From assembly GCA_003576695.1 (NCBI GenBank), contig QOZQ01000001.1, positions 248,001 through 312,000 of the forward strand: 64,000 nucleotides of DNA, in the 5' to 3' direction. The stretch is from Taklimakanibacter lacteus (GTDB taxonomy: Bacteria; Pseudomonadota; Alphaproteobacteria; Rhizobiales; Aestuariivirgaceae). Below, one piece after another: positions 17,808 to 26,122 of this stretch. Position 1 is the first letter of the stretch, and every line of letters begins with the position of its first letter. The notes beneath the pieces were generated by a model. That model had not been told where the DNA came from. It saw only the letters and a list, made by a program, of their open reading frames with translations, and ran no database searches. The translations under genes were made by a program, and so were the position numbers.

Positions 17808-19145
17808 TCAGCGAATGGCCTGACCGGCGACGCCAGGAGGCCCCCATATCGTCAGGGCGGCAACGAATACGAAGAGACTCGCTGCTATTGCGCAAAACAT
17901 TGCGACCGTGCCGGAAGACTGCAGCAGCGGCAGCAGGATAAGAGGAGTCAATGTCGCGCCGATTCCTCTGATCGCCCACGACCAAGAGGTCGCACGAGCG
18001 CGCTGAGCTGTGGGGAAAAGCTCAGCCGCATAGATGACTAGCGTCGGCATGAAGATCGCTATCACCATGTTGTAGGCCAGCCCGCTCGCCATCAGCCAAG
18101 CCGGTGATTGCGAAACGCCGAATGTGAAACCCAGGGTCGCCATGGCGATGGCTGAAACAATGAGCGCGGTTCTCCTTTCTATCCTGTCTATGGCGAAACC
18201 CGCGACAATGGCGCCTGCGACAGGCCCAATGCTCGAGATGCCGACATAGAATAACGAATCGCCGAGATTGACGCCTTTGTGGATGAGCACTGCTCCGGAA
18301 AGAAGCGGAAAACCGATAGTGGACCACGGTGCGAGAAAATAGATGAAGAGCAGGAAACCCAGGCGTCCCGACAAGAGCTTTTCTCGAGGGGCAGGTGTGC
18401 TTCGAGTTTCGGGAGAAGATGGCTTGGTATGATGTTCCAAACTGTCGGCGGCCGATCCAAAGCGAGCCAGCGCTGTTTTGGCTTCAACCAGTCTTCCCTG
18501 ACTGACCAGCCATCGCGGCGATTCAGGGACTTTCCGGAACCAAAGCATGCAGATTCCCGCCGCCGCCGCGCAGACAATGAACGCCCAACGCCAGCCCTCG
18601 ACGCCAAGTGGTTCAATTGGCGTAAGCCAGCGGATCAGGAAGATCAGCGCCAACGGCCCGGTCGCCCCTAACGCGACGGTCGCCATTATGAGGCCGCCCC
18701 GGTTCCGCGCCGGCAGGATGTCGGTCAGATATGAGGCCATCAGTGGCGGATAGGCTCCAAGGGCAAGGCCGGACAATCCTCGCGCAGTCGCGAGGGACAA
18801 TATGTCCGGGCTGGCAGCCGCGGCCACCGATGAGAGGGAAATGATCGCGAGCAGGACAATGATCAACGAGCGGCGGCCGTAGCGGTCCGCAAGCCATCCG
18901 GTCGCGAAGGCGCCGGCGATTGCGCCGAGATACACGGCCGCAAGCAGCCACGACAATGCCGTCACATCTGCCGAATAAGGAGGAGCGGAGAACACCGCCG
19001 ACAGCGCATTGCCAATCGCAAACTCGGCGAGATCGAAAAAGAGTCCAAGCGCGCATGCCAGGACAGCAAATATGTGCATCGGCCGAAGCGGCAATTCGTC
19101 AATCCGACTGACGATCGAGTCGGCTTCCGTCGGTCTGCTTTCCAT
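17808..19145 (-). CDS. MFS transporter (sugar/metabolite:proton symporter type)
   Basis: This 445-residue protein has about twelve hydrophobic segments. It carries the MFS loop motif GWLADRYGRR between segments 2 and 3 and PESPRWLVSQGR after segment 6, the pattern of the sugar-porter and aromatic-acid:H+ symporter groups. It probably imports a small organic substrate. The gene stands alone; the D-aminoacylase block lies upstream beyond a 117-bp repeat. The substrate cannot be told. Confidence 0.88.
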   Translation of the reverse strand: MESRPTEADSIVSRIDELPLRPMHIFAVLACALGLFFDLAEFAIGNALSAVFSAPPYSADVTALSWLLAAVYLGAIAGAFATGWLADRYGRRSLIIVLLAIISLSSVAAAASPDILSLATARGLSGLALGAYPPLMASYLTDILPARNRGGLIMATVALGATGPLALIFLIRWLTPIEPLGVEGWRWAFIVCAAAAGICMLWFRKVPESPRWLVSQGRLVEAKTALARFGSAADSLEHHTKPSSPETRSTPAPREKLLSGRLGFLLFIYFLAPWSTIGFPLLSGAVLIHKGVNLGDSLFYVGISSIGPVAGAIVAGFAIDRIERRTALIVSAIAMATLGFTFGVSQSPAWLMASGLAYNMVIAIFMPTLVIYAAELFPTAQRARATSWSWAIRGIGATLTPLILLPLLQSSGTVAMFCAIAASLFVFVAALTIWGPPGVAGQAIR

Positions 19146-19220
19146 TGCCGTCCCCGCGCCCCATTGGCGCTCGGGACTTTGCCATCCCCATCGAGGATAT
19201 CAAGTCGCAAAGGCAAGGCC

Positions 19221-19337
19221 CTGGATCACGATCACTTCAGACCGAATCGGTCTGAAGTGATAAACGTGATCGAAATCCTGAGTTTAGCGCGTGATCGGAC
19301 GGAAAACCGGCATCCACTTTTCCTGATCACGCGCTGG
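19221..19337 (+). repeat. 117-bp palindromic repeat, copy 1 (direct partner at 23668)
   Basis: This element differs from the copy at 23668-23784 at only two positions. Its first half is a near-perfect hairpin (ATCACTTCAGACCGA then TCGGTCTGAAGTGAT, 19231-19261). Its second half is bounded by GCGCGTGATC and GATCACGCGC. The second half resembles repeats common in Hyphomicrobiales genomes (GGACGGAAAACCGG ... CACTTTTCC). The two copies are in the same orientation and bracket the D-aminoacylase/CobW/AraC block. Confidence 0.9.
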
Positions 19338-19357
19338 AGCGCTCCTTTCAAAGGGCG

Positions 19358-19549
19358 TCAGCAGCCGGGCACCTGGACTATGGTGATGGCGGCTTTGATC
19401 CGGGTGGTCAATTCCGCAGAGACCCTGCTCGCCGGCACGGAACCCTCGGAAGTCTGCGTGGCGGCCAGAGACGTGTCCGCTGCCAGGATGACTGGTGCCG
19501 CGGCAACGGCGCCCCGCAGGACGCCGTTCCTCCGAAACCGCAGCTTCAG
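19358..19549 (-). CDS. possible small exported ORF downstream of cobW
   Basis: A 63-codon frame runs from a CTG that overlaps the CobW stop (CTGA) to TGA at 19358. It reads like a basic N-region followed by a hydrophobic, alanine-rich signal (RGAVAAAPVILAADTSLAA), then a short polar tail. No ATG, GTG or TTG opens this frame, so it may equally be the decayed end of a longer gene. I do not recognise it. Confidence 0.25.
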   Translation of the reverse strand: MKLRFRRNGVLRGAVAAAPVILAADTSLAATQTSEGSVPASRVSAELTTRIKAAITIVQVPGC

Positions 19550-20526
19550 GCCACCATCGCTTCCGGGCCAATTTTAATCACGGACTCATTGTCCAATAGA
19601 CTTTCGATCAGCGATCGATCGAGTGTGCCTTTCGCGGCAATGAAAACGATCTGGCTGCGCGGCTGCCTGCCATTCCAGGGCTCGCCAATGGTGATCGTGG
19701 CGCGCTTTCCGGTCACCTGAAGAATGCAGCGTGCTTCCGCCCTCTCGGCCAGCTGGAGAACGCCTTTGACGCGATAAACCCGTTCGGGAAGGCTCGAAAG
19801 CAAATCGTGCAGCCGCTGAGTCGGGATAGGCTGCTGCCGTTCTATCGTGACGGTTTCGAACGCCTCTCTCGCGCTGGGTGGCACCGACGAGGCGCCGGGC
19901 TGCTTCCCGCCAGCCAGTCCGAGCAAGACGGCGAGCGGCACCTCTGCATTCACACAGCGGATGATTCTCGCCCCAGGGGCCAACGCTGCCACACGGCTTT
20001 CCGCGATCCGAATGGCAGCCTCATCCGCCAGGTCGACCTTGTTCATGAGAACGAGGTCGGCCGCCGAAATCTGCCGCAGTGCAAGCCCAAGAGCATCTCC
20101 GTCGAGATGAGCAATTCCGCCAGCATCCACAATCGTCACGACCGCGTCGAGCGGCGCGTAACGTTGCAGTTCCGGATCGGAAAGAGCCCGCACAACCTCC
20201 AGGGGCTCGCTGACACCCGAGCCCTCGATGACGATCGCATCCGGCGGTTCCGGACGGCGCAGCACGCCGCTCACCGCCGCCAGCAATCCACCCGTCAGGC
20301 TGCAGCAGATACAGCCATTGCTCAACGCGATGACCTCGTCGGCCGTTCCTTCGATCAGCTCGGTATCGATATTGACCGCCCCGAAATCATTCACCAGAAC
20401 CGCAAGGCGCAGCCCGCCGGCCTCGCGAAGCATCCGGTTGACCAGTGTGGTCTTGCCGGCACCCAGGAAACCGGTGAGGAGCGTCACCGGGATCGGGTGC
20501 TGCGGCACGGGAGACAGGCTTTTCAT
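19546..20526 (-). CDS. COG0523/CobW-family G3E GTPase (metal chaperone)
   Basis: This 326-residue GTPase belongs to the G3E family that delivers metals, often zinc, to target enzymes. Walker A is GFLGAGKTT near the N-terminus, the metal-binding motif GCICCSL (CxCC) follows at about 70-80, and the NKVD guanine-specificity motif is near 160. The CobW C-terminal domain spans roughly 225-315. Its ATG overlaps the stop of the D-aminoacylase gene by four bases (ATGA), so it is translationally coupled to a zinc hydrolase. That makes the deacylase its probable client (inference). It lacks the His-rich loop seen in the second CobW at 25050. Confidence 0.9.
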   Translation of the reverse strand: MKSLSPVPQHPIPVTLLTGFLGAGKTTLVNRMLREAGGLRLAVLVNDFGAVNIDTELIEGTADEVIALSNGCICCSLTGGLLAAVSGVLRRPEPPDAIVIEGSGVSEPLEVVRALSDPELQRYAPLDAVVTIVDAGGIAHLDGDALGLALRQISAADLVLMNKVDLADEAAIRIAESRVAALAPGARIIRCVNAEVPLAVLLGLAGGKQPGASSVPPSAREAFETVTIERQQPIPTQRLHDLLSSLPERVYRVKGVLQLAERAEARCILQVTGKRATITIGEPWNGRQPRSQIVFIAAKGTLDRSLIESLLDNESVIKIGPEAMVA

Positions 20527-22130
20527 GCCTGGCGCCGGATTGCGCGCCCCGGCCGGGCATCGGCATTACGCTTCGCCTCTTCGATCACCGGTGTGCCATT
20601 GACAACGACGTGTCGGAAGCCGGTCGACAAGCGCGTCGGCGCGACGAAGGTTGCGTTGTCCTGCACCGTCGCAAGGTCGAACACCACGATATCGGCATCG
20701 GCGCCGACCTGGAGACGCCCCTTGCGGAGCATTTGCGGCACCGACGCCTGCAGCACGCGCGCCGGCTCGAGGCTCATCTTGGCCAAGGCTTCAGAGAGGG
20801 AAACCGCCTTGCGATCACGCACATAGCGGGCGAGAAAGCGCGAATAGCAACCCGTAGAGCGGGGATGGGCAAATGCGTCCTCCGGCAACGGCCAGACATC
20901 GCCCTCGACCAGGCCCGCGGGTGTCTGCCAGGGCATCGCATCGGAAGCGATGCTTCCACCGGGATAGAGAACGGAGAGATCGAGCAGCGCCTGATCCACT
21001 TCCGACGTGTCGGGCCTAAGGAAGTGCATGACGATAACGGTTCCGGGAGCCGAAGCCTGAAGCTCGTCGATCTTCGCCTGGGTCAGCGGCTGACCGTTGA
21101 GTTCCATGGCGGAGGCATCGGTCGCGCCCCAGCGCTCCAGCCAGTCGGCGCCGCGGTAAATCTCCGCGCCGACCGTCGAAGAACCGGCGCCATAGGGATA
21201 GGCCTCCACGGTCACCGGCAGTCCCCGCGCCTGGGCCCCTTTAAGAAGGGTCACGCAATCGCGAATGTCGCGGCTCGAGGAGGAGTTGATGTGGCATACA
21301 TGCATATGCGCGCCGGTTGCCGCCGATAAGGCAACCAGTTCCTCGAAGGCTTCGAAAGCGCTCTGCGGCTCCTTCACGCTGCCGTAGCGGACGTGGGTAT
21401 AGGTGGGAACGCCATACCGAGCGGCAAGCTCGGCAAGCCGGTAATATTCCTTGCGGCCATAGCCTGGCGCATATCCCGCGTTGATGCCGATACCGAGGCC
21501 GCCGTCACGCAGGCCGTCTTCGACGCGGGCGACAATACGGTCGATCTCCTCGGTCGTGGCAAGCGTTGTCTGCCAATTGGACTTGACGAAGGCGCCCTGG
21601 AACCAGAGGATCGTGCCATCCGGCTCCATTCCTTCCTTCTCAGCGATGCGGGCGTAGGTCCAGGCAACAGAAGCGCCATAGTTGATGGGCCGGCCTTCCT
21701 TCCCGACGAGATCATAGTAGCGCGAGATCGGCAGGAGCCCCGATTCGAGCTCCAGCGCGGTTGTAACCCCATCGAACGCCTGCGCCCAGGCAGCGGGAAG
21801 CTGCTGGCCATGCGCATGAAGGTCGATGAAGCCCGGTGCGACCACCAGCCCTTCGGCCTGCAATATCCGCACCCCTTGCAACGGTGTTTCCGATATCGCG
21901 GCAATATGATTGTCCTTGATGCCGACATCGCGGATCGCATCCAGACCGGTCTCGGGGTCGATGACCCGGCCACGCTGGATCACCAGATCGTAAGGACCGG
22001 ATTCGTTGTCGCGCCGGACCGTATTGCTCTGGGCAAATGACGAGACCGGCCTGATCGCAGCCGCAGCTGCCGCCAAGGACATTAGCGCACGGCGCGTCAT
22101 CTCGCCGCCGAGTGCTTCACCTTCAGGCAT
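20523..22130 (-). CDS. N-acyl-D-amino-acid deacylase (D-aminoacylase family), Tat-exported
   Basis: This zinc amidohydrolase of 535 residues would release D-amino acids from N-acyl-D-amino acids. The HxH metal motif is in GFIDLHAHGQ, with further conserved parts THVRYGS, MHVCHINSS and ASDAMPWQTP. AGGAGGT sits four bases before ATG 22130, which fixes this start over ATG 22217. The N-terminus contains a twin-arginine-like signal (TRRALMSLAAAAAAI), so it probably works in the periplasm. It is followed by an overlapping CobW gene and preceded by an AraC-type gene on the same strand. The dadA-like gene at 15 kb could use the product. Confidence 0.9.
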   Translation of the reverse strand: MPEGEALGGEMTRRALMSLAAAAAAIRPVSSFAQSNTVRRDNESGPYDLVIQRGRVIDPETGLDAIRDVGIKDNHIAAISETPLQGVRILQAEGLVVAPGFIDLHAHGQQLPAAWAQAFDGVTTALELESGLLPISRYYDLVGKEGRPINYGASVAWTYARIAEKEGMEPDGTILWFQGAFVKSNWQTTLATTEEIDRIVARVEDGLRDGGLGIGINAGYAPGYGRKEYYRLAELAARYGVPTYTHVRYGSVKEPQSAFEAFEELVALSAATGAHMHVCHINSSSSRDIRDCVTLLKGAQARGLPVTVEAYPYGAGSSTVGAEIYRGADWLERWGATDASAMELNGQPLTQAKIDELQASAPGTVIVMHFLRPDTSEVDQALLDLSVLYPGGSIASDAMPWQTPAGLVEGDVWPLPEDAFAHPRSTGCYSRFLARYVRDRKAVSLSEALAKMSLEPARVLQASVPQMLRKGRLQVGADADIVVFDLATVQDNATFVAPTRLSTGFRHVVVNGTPVIEEAKRNADARPGRAIRRQA

Positions 22131-22376
22131 CGGACCTCCTCCAAAGGGAGATATGGCGCTCCCTTGCATATTTGACCCGCATTTAAAGCCGTCATACGCT
22201 AAGTCCGATAGCGCCAACTATCCGAAACACGCTACGATATGATTATGTCCGCGTTGATGCGTGAATGGATGTATTTGCCCGGAAGCAACTTGTCATGCGT
22301 ATCAACGGAACAATCCAAACGTGCTGCCGGGCCTTCCTGTGCGCGATCGGCGGTGCCGACATGCGTACAAATTTAC

Positions 22377-23387
22377 TTATCGGAGGAAGCTGACCGGGTG
22401 TCCGAGCGCTCTTGAAATCGTCGTGGACGGCAATTCGCCATAGGCTTGATGGTAATACTGGGATAGCCGGCCGAGATGCCAGAATCCGAATTGCATTGCC
22501 GCCGACGTGACGGTTGTCGCCGAAGCCGGTTTCAGCAGCGCCTCGCGCACGAATGCCAGCCGCCTTCGCCGAAGATAAGTCAGCGCCGACAAGCCAGTCC
22601 GGCCCCGAATGATCGCCTCTACCGTTCGCAAGGGTAAGCCGGTGCCGGAGCAAAGGTCTTGCAGGCCGACGACAGTTGCCCGGTGTTCGTCCAGATAGCG
22701 GTCAATTTTCGCCATCGAATGTGTTTGCAACTGGCGAGCCCGATGATCGGGCCGCACGCCGGTATCCGCCAATCCCCGAACAAGGGTCGCCAGAATCTCG
22801 TCCCGGACCAGGGAGAATGCCGGCAGTGCGACGGCTCCCGATTCACTGAGGCGGTGCTGTCCGGCTATTTCTCCTGTGATCCGGTGGAGCACGCGCAAGC
22901 GTGGAATATCGACGTTTACCGCATTCAGGATCGTGCTCGGCGAAACGAGGAGCGGCTTGCCCGATTTGCCGGCAAACGCGTCAACTGCCGGCTCCAAAAT
23001 GCCCAAGGACATTGTGAAATTGACAACTTCATTGGGAGCGAATGTGCGCAAGCTCGGCGTGTGGCCGACGATACGCGAAGCGATCGTACGGCCTCCGGCT
23101 TCAAGCCCATCGAACAGCGCCGGGCTGCCATCGAGACAAGGAAGGAGGTAAGCAATACAGGGCATCGTCGCGGTAAATTCAGACCGGATTGCCACCGCAC
23201 CTGATGTCTTTACGCTCCGCACCAAAAAGCCAAGTCCGATTTCCAGGTCGCGAAGACTAGCCCCGAACGGCATCTTCTCCAGCGGCAGGACGCCAAAGAA
23301 CCCACCTGGAATCGTTGCCGCCAAGGCATCGGGATCATCGAAGCTGCGCTGTCCGGAGCGAACACGATACATAGCTTGAGTCACCAC
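22377..23387 (-). CDS. AraC-family transcriptional regulator
   Basis: This 336-residue regulator has a C-terminal double helix-turn-helix of the AraC type (about 225-330), with GLQDLCSGTGLPLRTVEAII and FGFWHLGRLSQYYHQAYGE. The N-terminal half is a sensor of the AraC-binding-like type. It is a paralogue of the regulator at 37103-38125: both share the opening PDA-x-A-x-x-x-PGG and the order of all motifs. It lies upstream of, and codirectional with, the D-aminoacylase gene and probably controls it. The 246 bases between the two hold no further gene. Confidence 0.88.
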   Translation of the reverse strand: MVTQAMYRVRSGQRSFDDPDALAATIPGGFFGVLPLEKMPFGASLRDLEIGLGFLVRSVKTSGAVAIRSEFTATMPCIAYLLPCLDGSPALFDGLEAGGRTIASRIVGHTPSLRTFAPNEVVNFTMSLGILEPAVDAFAGKSGKPLLVSPSTILNAVNVDIPRLRVLHRITGEIAGQHRLSESGAVALPAFSLVRDEILATLVRGLADTGVRPDHRARQLQTHSMAKIDRYLDEHRATVVGLQDLCSGTGLPLRTVEAIIRGRTGLSALTYLRRRRLAFVREALLKPASATTVTSAAMQFGFWHLGRLSQYYHQAYGELPSTTISRALGHPVSFLR

Positions 23388-23667
23388 AATCAGCTTCTGT
23401 ATATCATCGTTATCACATCAGCCTCTTCAAACGAAGAATCGCCGATTTTAATCGATCTATCTTTCTATAGGCAAAAGCATCACGCAAGTTTCGTCTTCCG
23501 GCGGCGCAGTTTTTGGCGAAGGAAGCTCGGACCTTGCTTTTGATCAGGCGTGTTCCCGTGGTCTTCCGGTCCCCGAATGCCGGGGGCTGATCGCTGCAAT
23601 ATAAGGAATGCCCAATAGGTGACAGATTGGTTGTTAGGACATCTGCAGTCCATCCAGTCGTGAGCGC
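23388..23667. other. intergenic stretch without a supported gene
   Basis: This AT-richer spacer precedes the AraC gene on the minus strand and probably contains its promoter. A minus-strand frame of 89 codons crosses it, but it shows no family features and runs into the 117-bp repeat. I do not call it a gene. Confidence 0.4.
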
Positions 23668-23784
23668 CTGGATCACGATCACTTCAGACCGAAACGGTCT
23701 GAAGTGATAAACGTGATCGAAATCCTAAGTTTAGCGCGTGATCGGACGGAAAACCGGCATCCACTTTTCCTGATCACGCGCTGG
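23668..23784 (+). repeat. 117-bp palindromic repeat, copy 2
   Basis: This is the same element as 19221-19337, in the same orientation, with two substitutions. One substitution changes the hairpin loop from a single A to AAA while keeping a 14-bp stem. It lies 0.28 kb upstream of the AraC gene, so the two copies enclose about 4.3 kb. Confidence 0.9.
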
Positions 23785-23908
23785 TTGCGCGCGCTGAAAA
23801 GATGCGCGTTCCGGATAGCTTGCGCTGACCGAAGCAAATAGTTTTCGGAGCGAAAGTCGAGGCGGGCAGAGTTCCTGCGTCAGCTCCTGCAACAGAAGGG
23901 AAACATTC

Positions 23909-24295
23909 ATGAATATCAAAGCACTATGTTCCGCCGCCTTGTTGTCGTTCGGGCTTGTGGTTGCGGTCTCGGCCCAGGCAGCGGCGTGGGAGCGGATTGG
24001 CACGCAAACAGTCCGTTTCGGCGTCGACCGCGACATCATTCGGGTTCGCGGGGTTGACTGGCACAAGCAGATCAAGATCTGCGTGTCGCGGCGTCCGGTA
24101 TGGTTCCGCGATGTCGATGTGGTGTTCGGCAATGCCGGCAGCCAGGACATCAAGATCCGCAAGCTCATTGGCGCCAATCAATGCACGCGCAACATCGACC
24201 TGCGGGGATTGCGGCGGAATATCTCCCTCATCAGGTTCGTCTACAACAAGCTCCTGCCCGGCAAGGCGCCGGTCGTGACCGTCTATGCGCGCTAG
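23909..24295 (+). CDS. small exported protein, DUF2541-like
   Basis: This 128-residue protein has a clear signal peptide (hydrophobic 7-22, cleavage near AQAAA). The mature part resembles DUF2541-type proteins, with the pattern GTQTVRFGVDRDIIRV and a central VDVVFGNAGSQDIKIRK, and should fold as a small beta-sandwich. Two cysteines (in KICVSR and ANQCTR) could form a disulfide in the periplasm. No function is known for the family. GAAGGGAAA before ATG 23909 supports the start. Confidence 0.75.
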   Translation: MNIKALCSAALLSFGLVVAVSAQAAAWERIGTQTVRFGVDRDIIRVRGVDWHKQIKICVSRRPVWFRDVDVVFGNAGSQDIKIRKLIGANQCTRNIDLRGLRRNISLIRFVYNKLLPGKAPVVTVYAR

Positions 24296-24465
24296 GGTAT
24301 TGGCCAAGATTAACCATCCCTTACGTTATTCAGTAAAATCATCACGATAGCCGAAATCCTGCGGGATATGGATAGCCCGTCGTCCCCGGCCGAACATAGC
24401 ATGTGTAGCGACTTTGGGATCATGTTGCTGGGGCGCGGCCGGTTCGTCGGCGAGGGAGGCAAGGG

Positions 24466-25053
24466 ATGGCGAGGTCCGCCGCGCTGCGGGACGGCATGAA
24501 AGAAGCGCTCGTCGCCATGTGGTCCACCATATTGGTGCGCGGCCTTTTCGGCATCGCCCTCGGGATTTGCGCGCTTCTGTGGCCGGCACAGTTTCTCAGG
24601 TTCCTGACATTCGCCTTCGGCGGCTATGCGCTTGTCGACGGGGCCCTGACGGCATGGGGCGCACTCTCACCGAAGGCGAAGGGAAGGAACCGCCTGCTCC
24701 TTCTCGCCAGTGGCATTGTCAGCGCTGTCGTGGGACTGGCGGCCATCCTGATCCCGGGAGAGATCGCCATCTACCTCGTCCTGTTGATCGGCGGGTGGAC
24801 CATCGTCATGGGCATCTTCCAGCTGATATCCGCCGTCATCCTGCGCAAGGAGCTTTCCGGTGAGCTCTGGCTGGCGGCAACGGGCATGATCTCGATCCTG
24901 TTCGGCGCGGCAATCATCGCCAACTGGGCTTGGGGCATTGTGGCCGTGGCCTCGCTGATCGGCATAGCGATGCTCGCCATCGGCGTAGCGCTGATGCTGC
25001 TCGCGCTGCGCCTATGGAGGATAGGCAAGCAAATCCTGGCGAGGACGGCATGA
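24466..25053 (+). CDS. HdeD-family (DUF308) membrane protein
   Basis: This 195-residue inner-membrane protein has six hydrophobic segments in three repeated pairs, as in HdeD, a protein linked to acid resistance at high cell density. Repeating GxxxG-type spans such as GLFGIALGICALLWP and LIGGWTIVMGIFQLI mark the family. Its stop overlaps the ATG of the CobW gene (ATGA), an unusual partner. A decayed copy of this same hdeD-cobW junction is found at 35567-35700, so the pair has moved or been duplicated as a unit. Confidence 0.88.
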   Translation: MARSAALRDGMKEALVAMWSTILVRGLFGIALGICALLWPAQFLRFLTFAFGGYALVDGALTAWGALSPKAKGRNRLLLLASGIVSAVVGLAAILIPGEIAIYLVLLIGGWTIVMGIFQLISAVILRKELSGELWLAATGMISILFGAAIIANWAWGIVAVASLIGIAMLAIGVALMLLALRLWRIGKQILARTA

Positions 25054-26084
25054 AACCGCAGATACCCGTAACGCTCCTGACCGGCTTCCTTGGCGCCGGG
25101 AAGACCACGCTGCTCAACCGCATCCTCACGCAGAATCACGGCCGCCGCTATGCCGTCGTGGTCAACGAGTTCGGGGAGATCGGCATCGACGGCGACCTGA
25201 TCGTCCAGGCGAGCGAAGAGATGGTCCAGATGAGCAACGGCTGCATATGCTGCACCGTCCGCGGCGATCTCGCCCGCGCCGTCACCGAGCTCACCTCGCG
25301 GCCTGATCGTTTCGATGCCATCATCGTGGAAAGCACGGGCCTGGCGGACCCGGCGCCGGTGGCGCAGACATTCCTCGCCGACGACATGATCCGGGAGCGC
25401 TCGCGGCTGGACGCCGTCATCGCCCTTGTCGACGCGAAGCATCTGCCCCTGCAACTGCGCAATTCGCCCGAGGCCGAAGCGCAGATCGCCTTCGCCGACA
25501 TCGTGATCCTCAACAAGGCCGACCTGGTCGGCGAAGAGGACCTCGAGCATGCGCGCCATGTCATAAAAGAAATCAACCCTGGCGCTCGTATCCACATCGC
25601 CACCCGGGCCGATCTCGATCTGACGCAGATCCTGGATTGCGGTGCCTTCGATCTGCAGCGCTCATTCGGCACCGATCATCATTTCCATGACGAAACGGCG
25701 TGCGGGCCAGATTGCGATCATCACCACCATCATGATCACTTGGCGCACCATGATCACGAGCATGAGCATGAGCGGAGGGTGAAGCACGATGGAGCCGTCC
25801 GCTCGGCTTCCTTCCGGAGCGGCGAGCTCGACGCGGCAGAGTTCTTCCGCTGGATCCAGGATGTGACGGATCGCCGGGGGCAGGACATCATGCGGATGAA
25901 GGGCATCCTTGCCTTCAAGGACGATCCCGACCGTTATGTCATCCAGGGCGTGCATATGGTCCTGGAGGGAGATCACCAGCAGCCATGGAAGGAGGACGAG
26001 CGGCGCGAGAGCCGGCTCGTCTTCATCGGGCGTAATCTCGACGAGCATCTTCTGCGTCGCGGATTCGAATCCTGCGGCACATGA
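25050..26084 (+). CDS. COG0523/CobW-family G3E GTPase with histidine-rich metal loop
   Basis: This 344-residue GTPase is a probable zinc chaperone. It shows Walker A GFLGAGKTT (10-18), the CxCC motif SNGCICCTVRGD near 65-76, and NKADL. A strongly histidine-rich loop (about 210-245, with DCDHHHHHDH and HDHEHEHE) precedes the C-terminal CobW domain, where LRRGFESC matches the usual end. The loop is typical of zinc-handling members. ATG 25050 overlaps hdeD. The M20 amidohydrolase gene starts 38 bases downstream and may be the client (inference). Confidence 0.92.
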   Translation: MKPQIPVTLLTGFLGAGKTTLLNRILTQNHGRRYAVVVNEFGEIGIDGDLIVQASEEMVQMSNGCICCTVRGDLARAVTELTSRPDRFDAIIVESTGLADPAPVAQTFLADDMIRERSRLDAVIALVDAKHLPLQLRNSPEAEAQIAFADIVILNKADLVGEEDLEHARHVIKEINPGARIHIATRADLDLTQILDCGAFDLQRSFGTDHHFHDETACGPDCDHHHHHDHLAHHDHEHEHERRVKHDGAVRSASFRSGELDAAEFFRWIQDVTDRRGQDIMRMKGILAFKDDPDRYVIQGVHMVLEGDHQQPWKEDERRESRLVFIGRNLDEHLLRRGFESCGT

Positions 26085-26122
26085 GTCCAGCGTAACAGAG
26101 GCACAATCAACGGAGCGGCAAG

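Noticed and set aside
23413..23682. 89-codon minus-strand frame upstream of the AraC gene
   Set aside because: No family features, no convincing ribosome-binding site, and it overlaps the 117-bp repeat.
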